Origin: Amaurobius ferox
Lineage: Eukaryota; Arthropoda; Arachnida; Araneae; Amaurobiidae
DNA length: 64,000 nucleotides
Direction of reading: 5' to 3'
Assembly: GCA_951213105.1 (NCBI GenBank)
Contig: OX578155.1
Coordinates: 34,245,984 to 34,309,983 of the forward strand
Shown: piece after piece, positions 1-10,129 of the stretch
Position numbering within the stretch: position 1 is the stretch's first letter
Layout: each line of letters starts with the position of its first letter
Position numbers and translations under genes: made by a program
Notes under the pieces: model-generated
Databases searched by the model: none
The model's input: only the letters and a program-made list of their open reading frames with translations
Told to the model about the DNA's origin: nothing

Positions 1-1236
1 GTTTACACCTGATGATCGTAATTGATATTATCCAGGCAAAAATACGATGGCAATGAAATTTATTTTATATACATATCTTCATTATTAAAATCGGAAAAGA
101 TTTAATAAAAATCTTCTTCATAAACATACTAGATTTAAATTCGTTGCTAAGCAACATGTAATGATTTGCTTCAAATAAATTGGTGGTCAAAATATCGTCT
201 GAATAATGCTATCTCTAATGAAGGTTTGGCAATATTTTAAAAAATCGTCAAATTTATCGCCAAGTGGGACTCTTAGAACTGACAGTCCCACTTTGCGATA
301 AATTGACGAACCATCATCAAAATATTATCCTCTAGAAAAACACAATTTCATTTATTTCGTGCAATTTTATCGATTTCAAAATATTTTTATGGATTTATAA
401 ACATTTTTATCAATTTGGTGACATTTTAAAAATTCGCTAAATGTGTTACTAAGTAGGACGGTTGGACTGACAGACAAATGCTAACAAACACCATTTCCGT
501 ACTTTCTTCTGAAAAACGAAATAAATTTCATTGATTTACGTTATCTTTATCAATTTGGGGACATTTCAATCAATTTGGCAACTTTTAAGAAATTTGCCAA
601 ATTAGCGATATCCAGCCAAATTCGTAGCTCTAAATTTGCAGATCTGCAGCTCTAAATTTGATCCAGTTTGTATATACTAAATGAAAACACTAAATATTAT
701 TAGTAGATATACTCGTTCTATCTACTCTTTTTCTGTTTCAACAATTGGATAAATGGATTTATCGGGTAAAGAGAATATATGAGTTATGCTAAACACAATA
801 TATAAGCTTGAAACCTCTTTGCCAAAATAAATGAAATTTATGTACGCAGTTCGCAATTAATATAATTAAAAGAACAATCAAACCGTTCATTTATAAGATA
901 TATTTTAATATCCATTAATTTATTATTCAAATCGAAAAAATAATAATAATCATTAACAAACATTTAATATCATTCCATTGCCGAGCAACATGATATAAGA
1001 TAGAATCTTCCTCATAAAATGCGAAATTAAATAGCCGTTTTCATTTCTTTATACTGTTCATCGTTGAGTAAAAGCTTCTGAAAGATAAACCATGGAGGTA
1101 GGTTTTCCCATTTAAATTCATGTTTCAAACAATTCATGCTTTCAGATAGTGACTAATTAATGCAAAAATCCTGCACCAAACTCAGAAATAAAGTTTTAAT
1201 TCGCTTTGACGTTTTAAACAAACGATTTTCATCGGA
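1..1236 (-). mobile_element. Helentron/DINE-like repeat, copy A (inverted, partial)
   Basis: This segment is the reverse complement of about 14935-16190, with small differences throughout, so it is an inverted copy of the family seen also at 14572-16966 and 26001-27118. It runs out of the window on the left. On the right, homology stops at about 1233, where a jockey 5' leader begins, so the family's 5' end (about 360 bp in copy B) is missing here. It codes for nothing I recognise. It holds a strong hairpin near 246-308 and a short ATG-GAG followed by a GT splice-donor-like site at 1092-1098. Family assignment to Helitron/Helentron rests on the ends of the other copies. Confidence 0.6.
246..308. 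repeat. conserved hairpin inside Helentron-like repeat
   Basis: Two arms of about 25 bases (one starting CGTCAAATTTATCGC, the other ending GCGATAAATTGACG) pair almost fully around a loop of about 12 bases that contains TTAGAACTGA. The same hairpin is present in copy B at 15873-15937 with compensating and non-compensating changes. Confidence 0.75.
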
Positions 1237-2838
1237 GACTGGTCGAGCTGGTGTTCGGACGTGTTCGTGCTAGCTCCTGAGACTATTGGACGTGGTGACT
1301 TTTAGTGCTAGCCTGGGTATAATTGTACCAAGTTTTGGTAAAATATATCGGGCTAAGGCTAAGCTAATCAAGATGTTTTCACCGGAGGAAAAAGAGAAAT
1401 TACTGCTTATTAAAGATTTATTTGTTAAGAGCTTTGGAAAAACAGAGGAGGAGGTACAGGAGAAACTAGAGGAATATAATTGGATTTCAAAGGAAAGTGT
1501 ACAAACTGAGGGACGACAGAAGATAGCCGAGATGCCTAGGCCTAAAGGCAAGAAACCCAACGACAGTAAGGAGATACCCCAAGACAAAGAGGAGGACGTG
1601 AAAGGCAGACAGACCAAGAGTAAGGAAAAAAATATTTTCGAAAGGCGCAGGAAGGACAAGGAAAAAGAGACTCTTAGCTGGATAGATGCCATGGAGATCG
1701 ACGAGGAGGAAAAGAAAAAAGAAAAGACTTGGACGGAGCAGCACGTGCTGAGAAGCTGGTGCGACAGGTGCACAAGACTCCTGAGCACTTCACATCCTTC
1801 GCTGCCAGATGCGAAGCAAACGTGGGATATATCCCTGAGACACCCAAAAATGAAGCCTTCGATATCCACAGGCACTGTGAAATCTATGAATGGGCCAAGA
1901 GACACCTGGATGACGAAATCGCCATCGAGGAAGCCGAGGACATCGACAAGGCGGCACAAATCAAAGAGATATTGGTAAGCATAACTTCTGATGCTATCTT
2001 GCTAGCGGATACCCCTACCCCTGAGAACCTCTTGGTTAGGAAATCCTATCAGGCTACTGCTTATGTCATCAAAACATGGAATAGCTTATCTGAGGAATTT
2101 TTGTATAGTCAATACAAAACCAAAATCGCGAAATATTTCAAACTAAATTTTGAGCTCCCGCGCAATAAGCGCAGGAAGCCTAATGATGAGATTACGGCTG
2201 CTGAGTTAGCTGAGGCCATGCCACGTGAGGCTGCATCTAGTAAGGACTTCCCTATACTTAAAAATAAATCCATGCCGCTTGATAATCAGGAAGAAGAGAA
2301 TGGAAATAGTGACCCAAAACCTAATCCCAAAATTTCTTCCTTCTATGTTGACTCCTCGAGTAATTGGGGAGCCCTCATAGAAGAATTAAACAAAACTTTA
2401 GGCACTAAAATTGAGGGACTTCTGATGGGGAGGGTGATTAGGTTCACTCCTGGATCCGTTGAGGATTACAGGAGCGTGCAGACTCACCTGACTCAGAATA
2501 AAATCCCTTTTAGCTCCATATGCTTAAAAAACGAAAGACCAAAAAAAGTAGTGATAAAAGGGCTGCCAATCAACACTAGCATAGACTCTATTAAAGAAGC
2601 TATATCCCGTGAAGGATTCAGGATTGTTAGGATTTCACAGCTTAGAAATCGCCGTGATAGATCACCTCTCCCCATCTTCTTGGTCTGCCTAGAGCCGGCT
2701 GAGGGGTGGGAGAAAATTTACAACCTCACCTCCATTCTCTACATGAGAATCGTAGTGCAAGCCTTCAAATCAAAAGGAGTAAAAATTTGTTACAATTGTC
2801 AAAATTATAACCATTCTTCGGATAATTGCTCGCTTCCA
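1237..2838 (+). pseudogene. jockey-type LINE ORF1 (gag-like), frameshifted and 3'-truncated
   Basis: The 5' leader contains a stretch (CTGGTGTTCGGACG) shared with the leader of the jockey copy at 54292-54430. Coding starts near 1286-1370 and shifts frame near 1735, so the protein is split between two frames (1286-1978 and 1729 onwards). The second part aligns along its length with the intact 660-residue ORF1 at 52310-54292: the region with ATPTPENLLVRKSYQAT-like text, the basic RNKRRKP patch, the SFYVDSSSNWGALI block and the RRDRSPLPIFLVCL block. It reaches only the first zinc knuckle (C-Y-N-C...H...C) and is then replaced by Tc1 sequence at about 2838. ORF1 proteins of this class bind element RNA; this copy cannot make a full one. 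Confidence 0.85.
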
Positions 2839-3662
2839 GAAGAAAATCGGATCGAAAACAAGGTAAGAAAAAGTCGCCCGGCAAAGTTAACGTGATCAGA
2901 GATTTGTAGTTAGAATATAAGTGACAAATCCACGTTTGAGTGCTATAAAAATTTCTACAGAATTTACTAAAAAATTTTCTACTTCAATTTCACCAGAAAC
3001 TGTTTGACGATTGCTCAAATCAGCTGGATTACATGGGCGTTCTGCCCAAAGAAATTTTTTTGGAAAGTGTGAAAAATAGAAAACTTGGGCTTTCCTTCGC
3101 AAAATCAATGATAAATAAGCCGAAACATATTGGAATCATGTCTTATTTGCAGATGAAAGCAAATTTAACATTTTTGCTTCCAATGGGCATATGTGTGTCC
3201 AATGGGCATATGTAATGTATGGAGAAGAAAAAATGAGGAACTTAGTTGGAAAAGTAAAGCATGGCGGTGGAGGTGCCCTTGTGTGGGGGTGCATGTCAGC
3301 ATCAGGACTAGGTAATTTGGTATTTATTGATGGCATAATGAATCATGCTCTTTATTTAAATATTTTAAAAGACAATTTAAAATTATCAGTCCAAACACAT
3401 TTGGAGAGAAATTGTGATTCGAGTACGAAGACATGACATTAAAATGAAAAGCGAACTAAAAACAATAATGAATGAAGAATAGAGGAACATTGATGATTAT
3501 ACAATATGAAATTACAAAAAAGCTATTCAACTCTATTCACAGATGTTTAAAAGCTGTTGTGGACATAGGCGCCGAGTTTTCAAAATCTCAGGGGGGGCAC
3601 AATCCGATAAAGTTATATAAAAGATTCAAAGTCGATAAAGGTATAACAACTTATAAGGCCGC

Positions 3663-3904
3663 CTTGCAGAAAGCAAATATATGTCAGTCAGGTGACTACA
3701 ATTGGTTCGAGGTCGTTTTAAGCCCCTTCTTCAGGCCAAAAGAAAAGTATGCGCCCTTAACAACGCCAAGAATGAACTGCCCAAAGAACGGCAGTAGTGG
3801 TTGTTAAGACCGCATGCTGTTATTTTGGCCTAAAAATGGGGGGTTATAATGCCATCGAAGCAACTGTAGTCACCTAACTGACATATATATGATTTCCTCA
3901 AGGA
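3663..3904. mobile_element. fold-back MITE, about 240 bp
   Basis: Two arms of about 105 bp (3663-3767 and 3800-3904) are imperfect reverse complements, including ATATGTCAGTCAGGTGACTA against TAGTCACCTAACTGACATAT and a shared ..GGCC.. inner part. The whole element can fold into one hairpin. No coding capacity. It lies within the larger TIR element. Confidence 0.8.
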
Positions 3905-3940
3905 AGTTTTGTAAGTTATTGTCTTACAAGCAGCAGTTTT

Positions 3941-4218
3941 GGAGTGAGATAACCGAGTGGTTTAAGTCACGAGGATTGTACTCGGAGGACCTGAGTTCGA
4001 TTTCTGACTTTGCTTAAAATGCTCCCGTGTACGAGCACGTTACATTTGTGAGTTTGAAAGTCCTTCCGAGCGGTGGGTAGCAAAGGAAGGAGGGTCGGTC
4101 CCTGTGGATGTCGCCTCCACTGGGTTCCAGTCTAAATTAGATGTCATTGTCTGGGCGGTCTAAACAGATATCTTACACCTTCGGGTAGGTCGGACGGGCT
4201 GGGTCGAAAGAAAGATAT
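3941..4218 (+). mobile_element. tRNA-derived SINE, standard form
   Basis: The head has a tRNA-like box A region (GAGATAACCGAGTGGTTTAAG) and a box B (GAGTTCGATTTC). The body carries the family signature GTCCTTCCGAG, GGTCCCTGTGGATG, ACTGGGTTCCAGTCTAAATT and TAGGTCGGACGG, as in the copies at 11858, 37735, 40351 and 60703. A 10-bp target duplication CAGCAGTTTT flanks it (3931-3940 and 4219-4228), which indicates retrotransposition. Confidence 0.85.
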
Positions 4219-6980
4219 CAGCAGTTTTATTTATTGTACGATAAATATTTTCAGTCTTTTTAGGTCTATTTATATTTGTAAGCTAAGAATTGATTAGAAA
4301 ATTCATATAGTTACTATGCATCAATATTATAATATATAATAATTACAATGGATTTTAATATAAGAATTAACTAGTAGCAAAGCTGCTAATTAATAAAAAA
4401 AATCTGAAAGTTAATATAGGTAAACGCTTAATATCAACTCTTAACTACCTATCCGTTGATTTTGACACAATAAATTAAAACAATGAACCCAGCAATAATA
4501 CAAAAGTATCTAAATACTATTGTCTCTATTTAAATAGTTTTAAATTAAATATTTAAATAAATTAATCATCACTATAACTACACATTCAGCTAAAATAAAA
4601 AAAATCTTTGAAACAAAGCAATTTATAAAAAAATCTCATAAATAATATTTTTATGCAAAATTTGAATGACATGTTGGTTGAAATTTCTTATCACAACTAA
4701 AACTTCAATATTTTTATCAGGGTGGGTGGGCTGAGTATACCTAGTGTATGTGTAGGGGGGGGGCTTAGCTCCCTCTGGCTCTTGCCTGACTACGGTGCTG
4801 TGCCAAACGACCGGGTGCTCACCTGGAATGAAGTTACCCGCGGGGTTTGCAACTGCAAACGGAATGGATGTCACCTGTAAAGACAGCACTGGTATATAGA
4901 ATCCAGGGGTAATTACAGATAAGATAATTTTAAGAAGATAAAATAAGTTATCTCTACTTCGTGGTAATTAATAATTTATAGTTATTACTGGAGGGAAACA
5001 GCTATTTTTTGAAAATGCTATTAACATGGCTGTAAATATTCCATTTTTCTTTGCATTAGGTGGTCAGTCGAAAAAGTTCTGGTAACCAGGTGTTTTTGTC
5101 ATGAGCGTAAACATGTTTCCTGGGAGTAAAGATGAGCTTGGTTTACGTGCGAGATAGTTTAGAGAGCTATGGTAAGGAAGATGGGAACAAGACTGAACTG
5201 AAATGTGACATTTACGTTGATAGGATTTTCTTTCAATTATTTTTATGTTAAAAACATTTTATTTTTTGGTATTTAGTAAAATATGAAGTTAGAAAAAAAA
5301 AATCTTGAAATTTCTCAGAGGGGGCAAAGCCCCCTCTGGAAAAGTTCAGCGGGGGCTCGTGCCCCTCTGCCCCCCCGTAGTCGGCGCCTATGGTTGTGGA
5401 TGCTAGACGATATCCTACTAAGTACTAATTTGCCGAAATATTACAATATTTACTGTATGTAGAGTTTTTTTAAGTGTACGAAGACTTTTGTGACTTTGGG
5501 GTATCAATGTAGCAGGCACATATCCTGCTGCCAGGACACAGCACCATTCGAATTAAAATATGTTTTGAACCTGTCACGAACTTCTTGACCCTTATCTGTT
5601 GACTTACATTTTACGTTTTGTAGATCCACAAATGCATTTTTAAATTTGTGCCATTCTCCAGGGCTAACAGTTTTGCTATACAAATCCTCATTATCACAAT
5701 TCCCTTCAGAAATATACCCTGATTCTGTTCTAAGTAAGTTGTGTAGGGCACAAGCAGCTAAAACAATTTTTTGGACATTTTTCATAGAGGTTTGGATGCT
5801 GTCTTTGAATATGCGAAACCGCATTGTCAGGATGCCAAATGCATTTTCCGACACTCGGCGAACCCTGGACAGCCTATAATTAAAGATTCACTGTTCCATT
5901 TGCAGCTGTTTCTCTACATAGGGCTTCATAATTCTTTCGCCGAGGGGAAAAGCATCATCTGCAACGAGATAGGACTTGTCCCCGGAAGTAGATTAGCTGC
6001 AGGAATAAATATTAAGCGTATTATTACTGACTGCTTTTCTCAAGATATTCCCCAAACCCCTCCATCACTAATTCTACCATCAACACAGAGAAATTTTAAC
6101 TCTGCATCGACAAGGGCTAGCAGCACTATACTAAATTCATTTTTATAATTGTAATATTGTGCACTAGAGCCAGTAGGAGGTACAATTTTGACATGTTTGC
6201 CATCCATGGCTCCAACGCACATTGGGAAATTCCATAATATCTCAAATTTTTGAGAAATTTTAGTCCAATCTTCAACAGTTTGGGGGATTCCCAAATACTC
6301 TTTCTTTAATACATCATAAATAGCATTGCAGACAATTGGCAAAATTCCAGAAATCGTACTTTGTGCAATACGGAACTGAAATTTCAGAGACTGAATTTCA
6401 GTTTCATCTGAAATTAAGAAAAAAAAAGTTATTAACGTTCCAAATAAATATACTTAATTTTAATATATATGTTGCATGAACTGTAGACAAAATGATTGAC
6501 CTTGAAGTTTCGTAGATATTCAAAATAACTTATATACATTTTGCAATAAAGTAGACTGTGTAATTAGTTGTTTCCTATACTTAAATAAATAAAATGTATA
6601 AAATGCTAATCTCCCCCCCCCCCCTCCAAAAGAAAGAAACTGCATCATTGGTAGTATCAGAAATACTATTTTTATATATTGTAAATACTACATGATGGAA
6701 TACTAGATAATTGAAACAGATCAATCATAAGTATTTTTTATACTGCTATATTAAAAACTTTACGTAAAGTATACACGTAAAGTAAAAAAACATTACTTTA
6801 CGTGTATGAAAGATTACCTTTTTCTATTTTATATGTTTCATATATTTTAAAAAAAATACTTTTCCATTTCACAAAGAGAAAAATTTTGAATTTGAATTAT
6901 CAAAATATAATCAAATATTTTAAACAATCAATTTATAATGTTAATATAAATTCTTACCAGAGTTGCCAAATACCGTAATG

Positions 6981-7569
6981 CAGTGGTTCCCAAACTGGGG
7001 TCCCTGGACCCCTGGGGGTCCGCGACGAGGCTTTAGGGGGTCCGCGAACAACACGCAATATTTAACTAATCAATAGTTAGCTTTAAAAAAATAAAATTCA
7101 TTATTTTTCTCCACTCTTATTTTAATTTTATTTTGTTAAATTAAATAATAATGAACTTTTTTCTAAATAACTTTGAATTAAATACATTCATGAAATGAAT
7201 TTCAAACTGATAGGTTATATCTTCAAACAGAATTAAATTGTTTGGGAGTAGGTTTCGTTTTGGCACAATGCCATGCTTAACGGAGACGATATTCTGATGT
7301 AGCTCGGACGTCAAAGCACTTGTAACTTCGAACAATGCTACTAGAGACAGGACTACTAGAGAATACTACTAGAGACCGGACTACTAAAGAATACTACTAG
7401 AGACCGGACTACTAGAGAATACTACTAGAGACCGGATGACGTCAACTTTGAATAGAGGGGGACGTAGCGAACGTCTCCCGCCTCTCCCCTTGCAATATGG
7501 TTTTAAGGGGTCCGCGAATTTTTTTCTTCTTTGAGGGGGTCCGCGGACCGGAAAGTTTGGGAACCACTG
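6981..7569. mobile_element. hAT MITE inserted in HARBI1-like exon
   Basis: Terminal inverted repeats begin CAGTGGTTCCCAAACT and end in the complement AGTTTGGGAACCACTG-like sequence. The 8-bp target duplication CCGTAATG is perfect (6973-6980 and 7570-7577). Subterminal GGGGTCC/GGTCCGCGGAC blocks repeat on both sides. No transposase is encoded. A small minisatellite sits inside at 7336-7433. Confidence 0.92.
7336..7433. repeat. 28-bp minisatellite inside the hAT MITE
   Basis: Three near-identical 28-bp units (each starting GGACTACTA and ending TAGAGACC) run from 7350 to 7433, preceded by a partial unit. Confidence 0.9.
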
Positions 7570-8950
7570 CCGTAATGTAAGTGTTAAGCGTTCTCCTGCT
7601 GATATCCATTCACGAGTATCTTTCTTTGAAATTAAAGGAGTGACCAAGTCGAGCAAATGTTGCTGTATTCATTCGGATCCACCCTCTATATGCCTCTGCA
7701 TCCTATTAAAAAAACATCATTTTAAATTGTAAAACAATATTAACGATACATTTATTGTCAAACTTTTAATAACTTAAAAACACATTGAAACTACCAAATT
7801 AAACACATATTTCCAGGCACATAGGAAGAAAATAATGTTGAAAGGGCCCACAATTTCTGATGAAAACATAACATTATGTTTAAAATGAAACACCTTTATA
7901 ATTGATCAATAATTATAATTTAAGGTAGGGGACAGGCCCATGATCCTCGCTCTTGGCTACATCAATGGATATGCTAAAAATGTATATTGAATAGAAATGT
8001 TGACATTGCATAAAATTGTTAAATGTGGCACATAAGCATATGCTTCAGAGACTAGCACAGAGATTAGAAAAAAATTGAAACTATAAGAATATATTAAAAG
8101 GTGTTTTTATTTTCTTGGGGTTAGAGTATGTCAGACATTCATACCCCCTCACTCCTGCAAAGTGTAGGCCTTGCTGCATAATTCTAATAATAGCAAAAAA
8201 TGTAAAACATATATATTCATTTTTTTTTAAAAATAATTTAACGTTTTTTTAATATCTTTCAAACGAAATTTTGAAACCCTCACTTTTCACTATAATCGAA
8301 TGTAAACAAATGAATAAAAGAACACGTACGGAAGTTTTAACTTACCAAAATAATAAATTGTAATATGAATGGGAAATATGAGAACGGCATTTACCTGCTT
8401 TCACAATTAAATAAAATCCTGCCTTGTTATTTTTAAAAGCTAGCAGAAATAATAAAAAAAGTTCTCAAATAAACTAATTTGACTTACCTCTAGAGCAAGT
8501 TCTTTCATCAGATTATTGTAACATCCAAATTTTTTACGTCTCAGAAGCCAAGATCTTGTCCACATCCTTTTCGATTTGCATTGTTTCTTTTTCTTCTTAA
8601 GCAAGAATAATCCTAGCGTCATTATGCTAAGGCATATTTGTTTTTTCTCTGCAGCTGATAACAACTGAGTCATAATTATAAAGTAATAAATGTTACAAAA
8701 GTAAGTACTAAGCCTTATTCTACTGCCGAAGTCGAAGTGAGAAGTCAACAGATACTTGCTACCTGCCGAAAAATAGATGTACAAATAGCCAAAAAGCGAT
8801 AAACATACCGCTGCAGTTTTGTCATTTAACACAACTTCTTCAAACTGTCAGTAACACTATCACCAACTTTTCCCCCGAAAAATTGTGGGAAGAGTTGTCT
8901 GAAATAGTTGGTTGTTCCAAAAGTTGTTGAATGTGATACGGAATTTAGAA

Positions 8951-9238
8951 ACAGGATCAACATCACCTTACGAAAATTATTTTATTTTATTCCAATGACC
9001 TATCAAATTTTATTCTCATCTAAATTTCTAAGAGAGAGCTCTAATTAGCGGTTTAGGAAATGTAATTCTTTACATTTCTTTCTACATACATACAACAGGA
9101 TCAACATCACCTTACGAAAATTATTTTATTTTATTCCAATGACATATCAAATTTTATTCTCATCTAAATTTCTAAGAGAGAGCTCTAATTAGCGGTTTAG
9201 GAAATGTAATTCTTTACATTTCTTTCTACATACATACA
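8951..9238. repeat. 144-bp tandem duplication
   Basis: The block starting ACAGGATCAACATCACC is repeated head to tail at 8951 and 9095 with almost no differences, so the duplication is recent. No coding content is seen. Confidence 0.92.
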
Positions 9239-10129
9239 TATATAATGCAGCAATAATTTATAATACATAACTGAATTTTGAACTTTATTTGTAATTTCCC
9301 GGCGCACAAATAATGTATAGGAGAAATATTGATGGAGTCGAAAACTCAAATTTTCGATGGATAAATATACGTTCTGGACATCCTTTAACCTGAATCAATT
9401 ATTTTGAAAGGGATGTCTGTGCATATGTGAGTGTAATGTATGTATGAGTACGTATCGAAATCTAGAGAGACAAAATTTCTAGAACGAATGGAATGAAGCG
9501 AATAAAATTTATGATTTTAAAGGGAAAAGAACATCTGAAAGATTGCAAATTTTTAAACTTCATTTAAATCATAAAAAAAAAAACAGACATCCAAAAAAAG
9601 TAAATAAACAATTATGTTACATGTAAGTTTCCATTAGAAATGAAATGGAACTTACTTTAGAACGACAGCATGAACAGTGTTCTCTTGCTATTGCACGTTT
9701 TTAAAATATATGGATAAAAATGATGCATAAAATTAATAAAAGTGTATTTATACGATAAATCTATTATCAACATTCTCGTATATATAGCAAGTTTCATTCA
9801 CGAGAAAAGACAAGTTAATTTTGTGTTGTTCAATAATGCTATAAATTTTTGTTTACGTTAATTAATACACTGCTAACATTATTGTAAAATAAATTCTAGA
9901 ACGTGGATATAAGTGTTTTGTTTACGTGAATAATATCTATATTTGGGGTTTCTGTGGAGGGAAAATGAAGGTTTACGGAAAATGTAAATTCTTTGGCCTC
10001 TAATAATCATAATTTCAATATTTTAATATTTAGAACTTTTCTTTAGAAAACAAAAAATATCTGTCCTAGAGAGTGTTTTTTTTATTCTTGTTTTCATTTT
10101 AAACTATAAAATATAAATATAAATAGTAA
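9239..10129. other. AT-rich non-coding stretch with one degenerate repeat
   Basis: No gene is seen. The part at about 9310-9480 (GTCGAAAACTC, then GGGATGTCTGTGCATATGTG) resembles the repeat at 36060-36200 (GTCGAAAATTC, then GTGATGTCTGTCTGTGTG), so it is probably a decayed copy of that dispersed family. Confidence 0.5.

Larger units (their letters stand above)
3564..5392. mobile_element. non-autonomous TIR element (hAT or P superfamily) inserted in Tc1
   Basis: Perfect 12-bp terminal inverted repeats (CATAGGCGCCGA at 3564 and its complement ending at 5392) are flanked by a perfect 8-bp target duplication GTTGTGGA at 3556-3563 and 5393-5400. An 8-bp duplication fits hAT or P elements. The insertion splits the Tc1 transposase inside its final codons, and the frame reads through when the element and one duplication are removed. 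Inside are G-rich subterminal runs on both sides, a fold-back MITE (3663-3904) and a SINE (3941-4218). I see no transposase, so it is non-autonomous. Confidence 0.85.
2839..5500 (+). pseudogene. Tc1-like transposase, 5'-truncated, split by a nested element
   Basis: Conceptual translation matches Tc1-family DDE transposases: a basic RPAKLT stretch at the end of the DNA-binding region (about 2870-2890), SISPETV plus LKSAGLHG (about 2980-3020), FAKSMINKPK and the FADESKFN-like block (about 3090-3170), and VWGCMSASGLGNLVFIDGIM (about 3290-3340). Several frameshifts and stops interrupt it. The C-terminal piece ends in AVVD just before the 3564 boundary, and the last codons (ARRYPTKY, then stop at 5426-5428) resume immediately after 5400. 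The reading frame is therefore restored across a nested element at 3564-5392. The sequence after the stop (GTACGAAGACTTTTGTGAC, near 5476-5495) looks like a Tc1 inverted terminal repeat. The N-terminus is missing at the junction with the jockey fragment. Confidence 0.85.
5504..8673 (-). pseudogene. HARBI1-like (PIF/Harbinger) transposase gene with introns, disrupted
   Basis: Three exons are visible on the minus strand. Exon 1 (about 8673-8488) encodes KRMWTRSWLLRRKKFGCYN and ends at a GTAAGT donor. Exon 2 starts after an AG at 7703 (DAEAYRGWIRMNTATF), continues as LLDLVTPLISKKD after a frameshift, is split by a 589-bp hAT MITE, and ends at a GTAAG donor at 6957. Exon 3 starts after CAG at 6407 and encodes CVGAMDGKHVKIVPP, including the catalytic-type D, then AEDAFPL-like text and the ALHNLLR block, ending near 5504. 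Harbinger transposases use a DDE triad; this copy has the insertion, a frameshift near 5855-6040 and stops, so it is inactive. The start codon at 8671-8673 is my best guess only. Confidence 0.85.

Noticed and set aside
1270..1959. 229-codon open frame on the minus strand
   Set aside because: Antisense shadow of the jockey ORF1 fragment; hydrophobic text arises from its Lys/Glu-rich codons.
5057..5090. Possible mariner end (GGTGGTCAGTCGAAAAAGTTCT)
   Set aside because: No second end or transposase was found within the surrounding element.
7336..7433. CRISPR-like regular repeats
   Set aside because: Contiguous minisatellite without spacers, in animal DNA.
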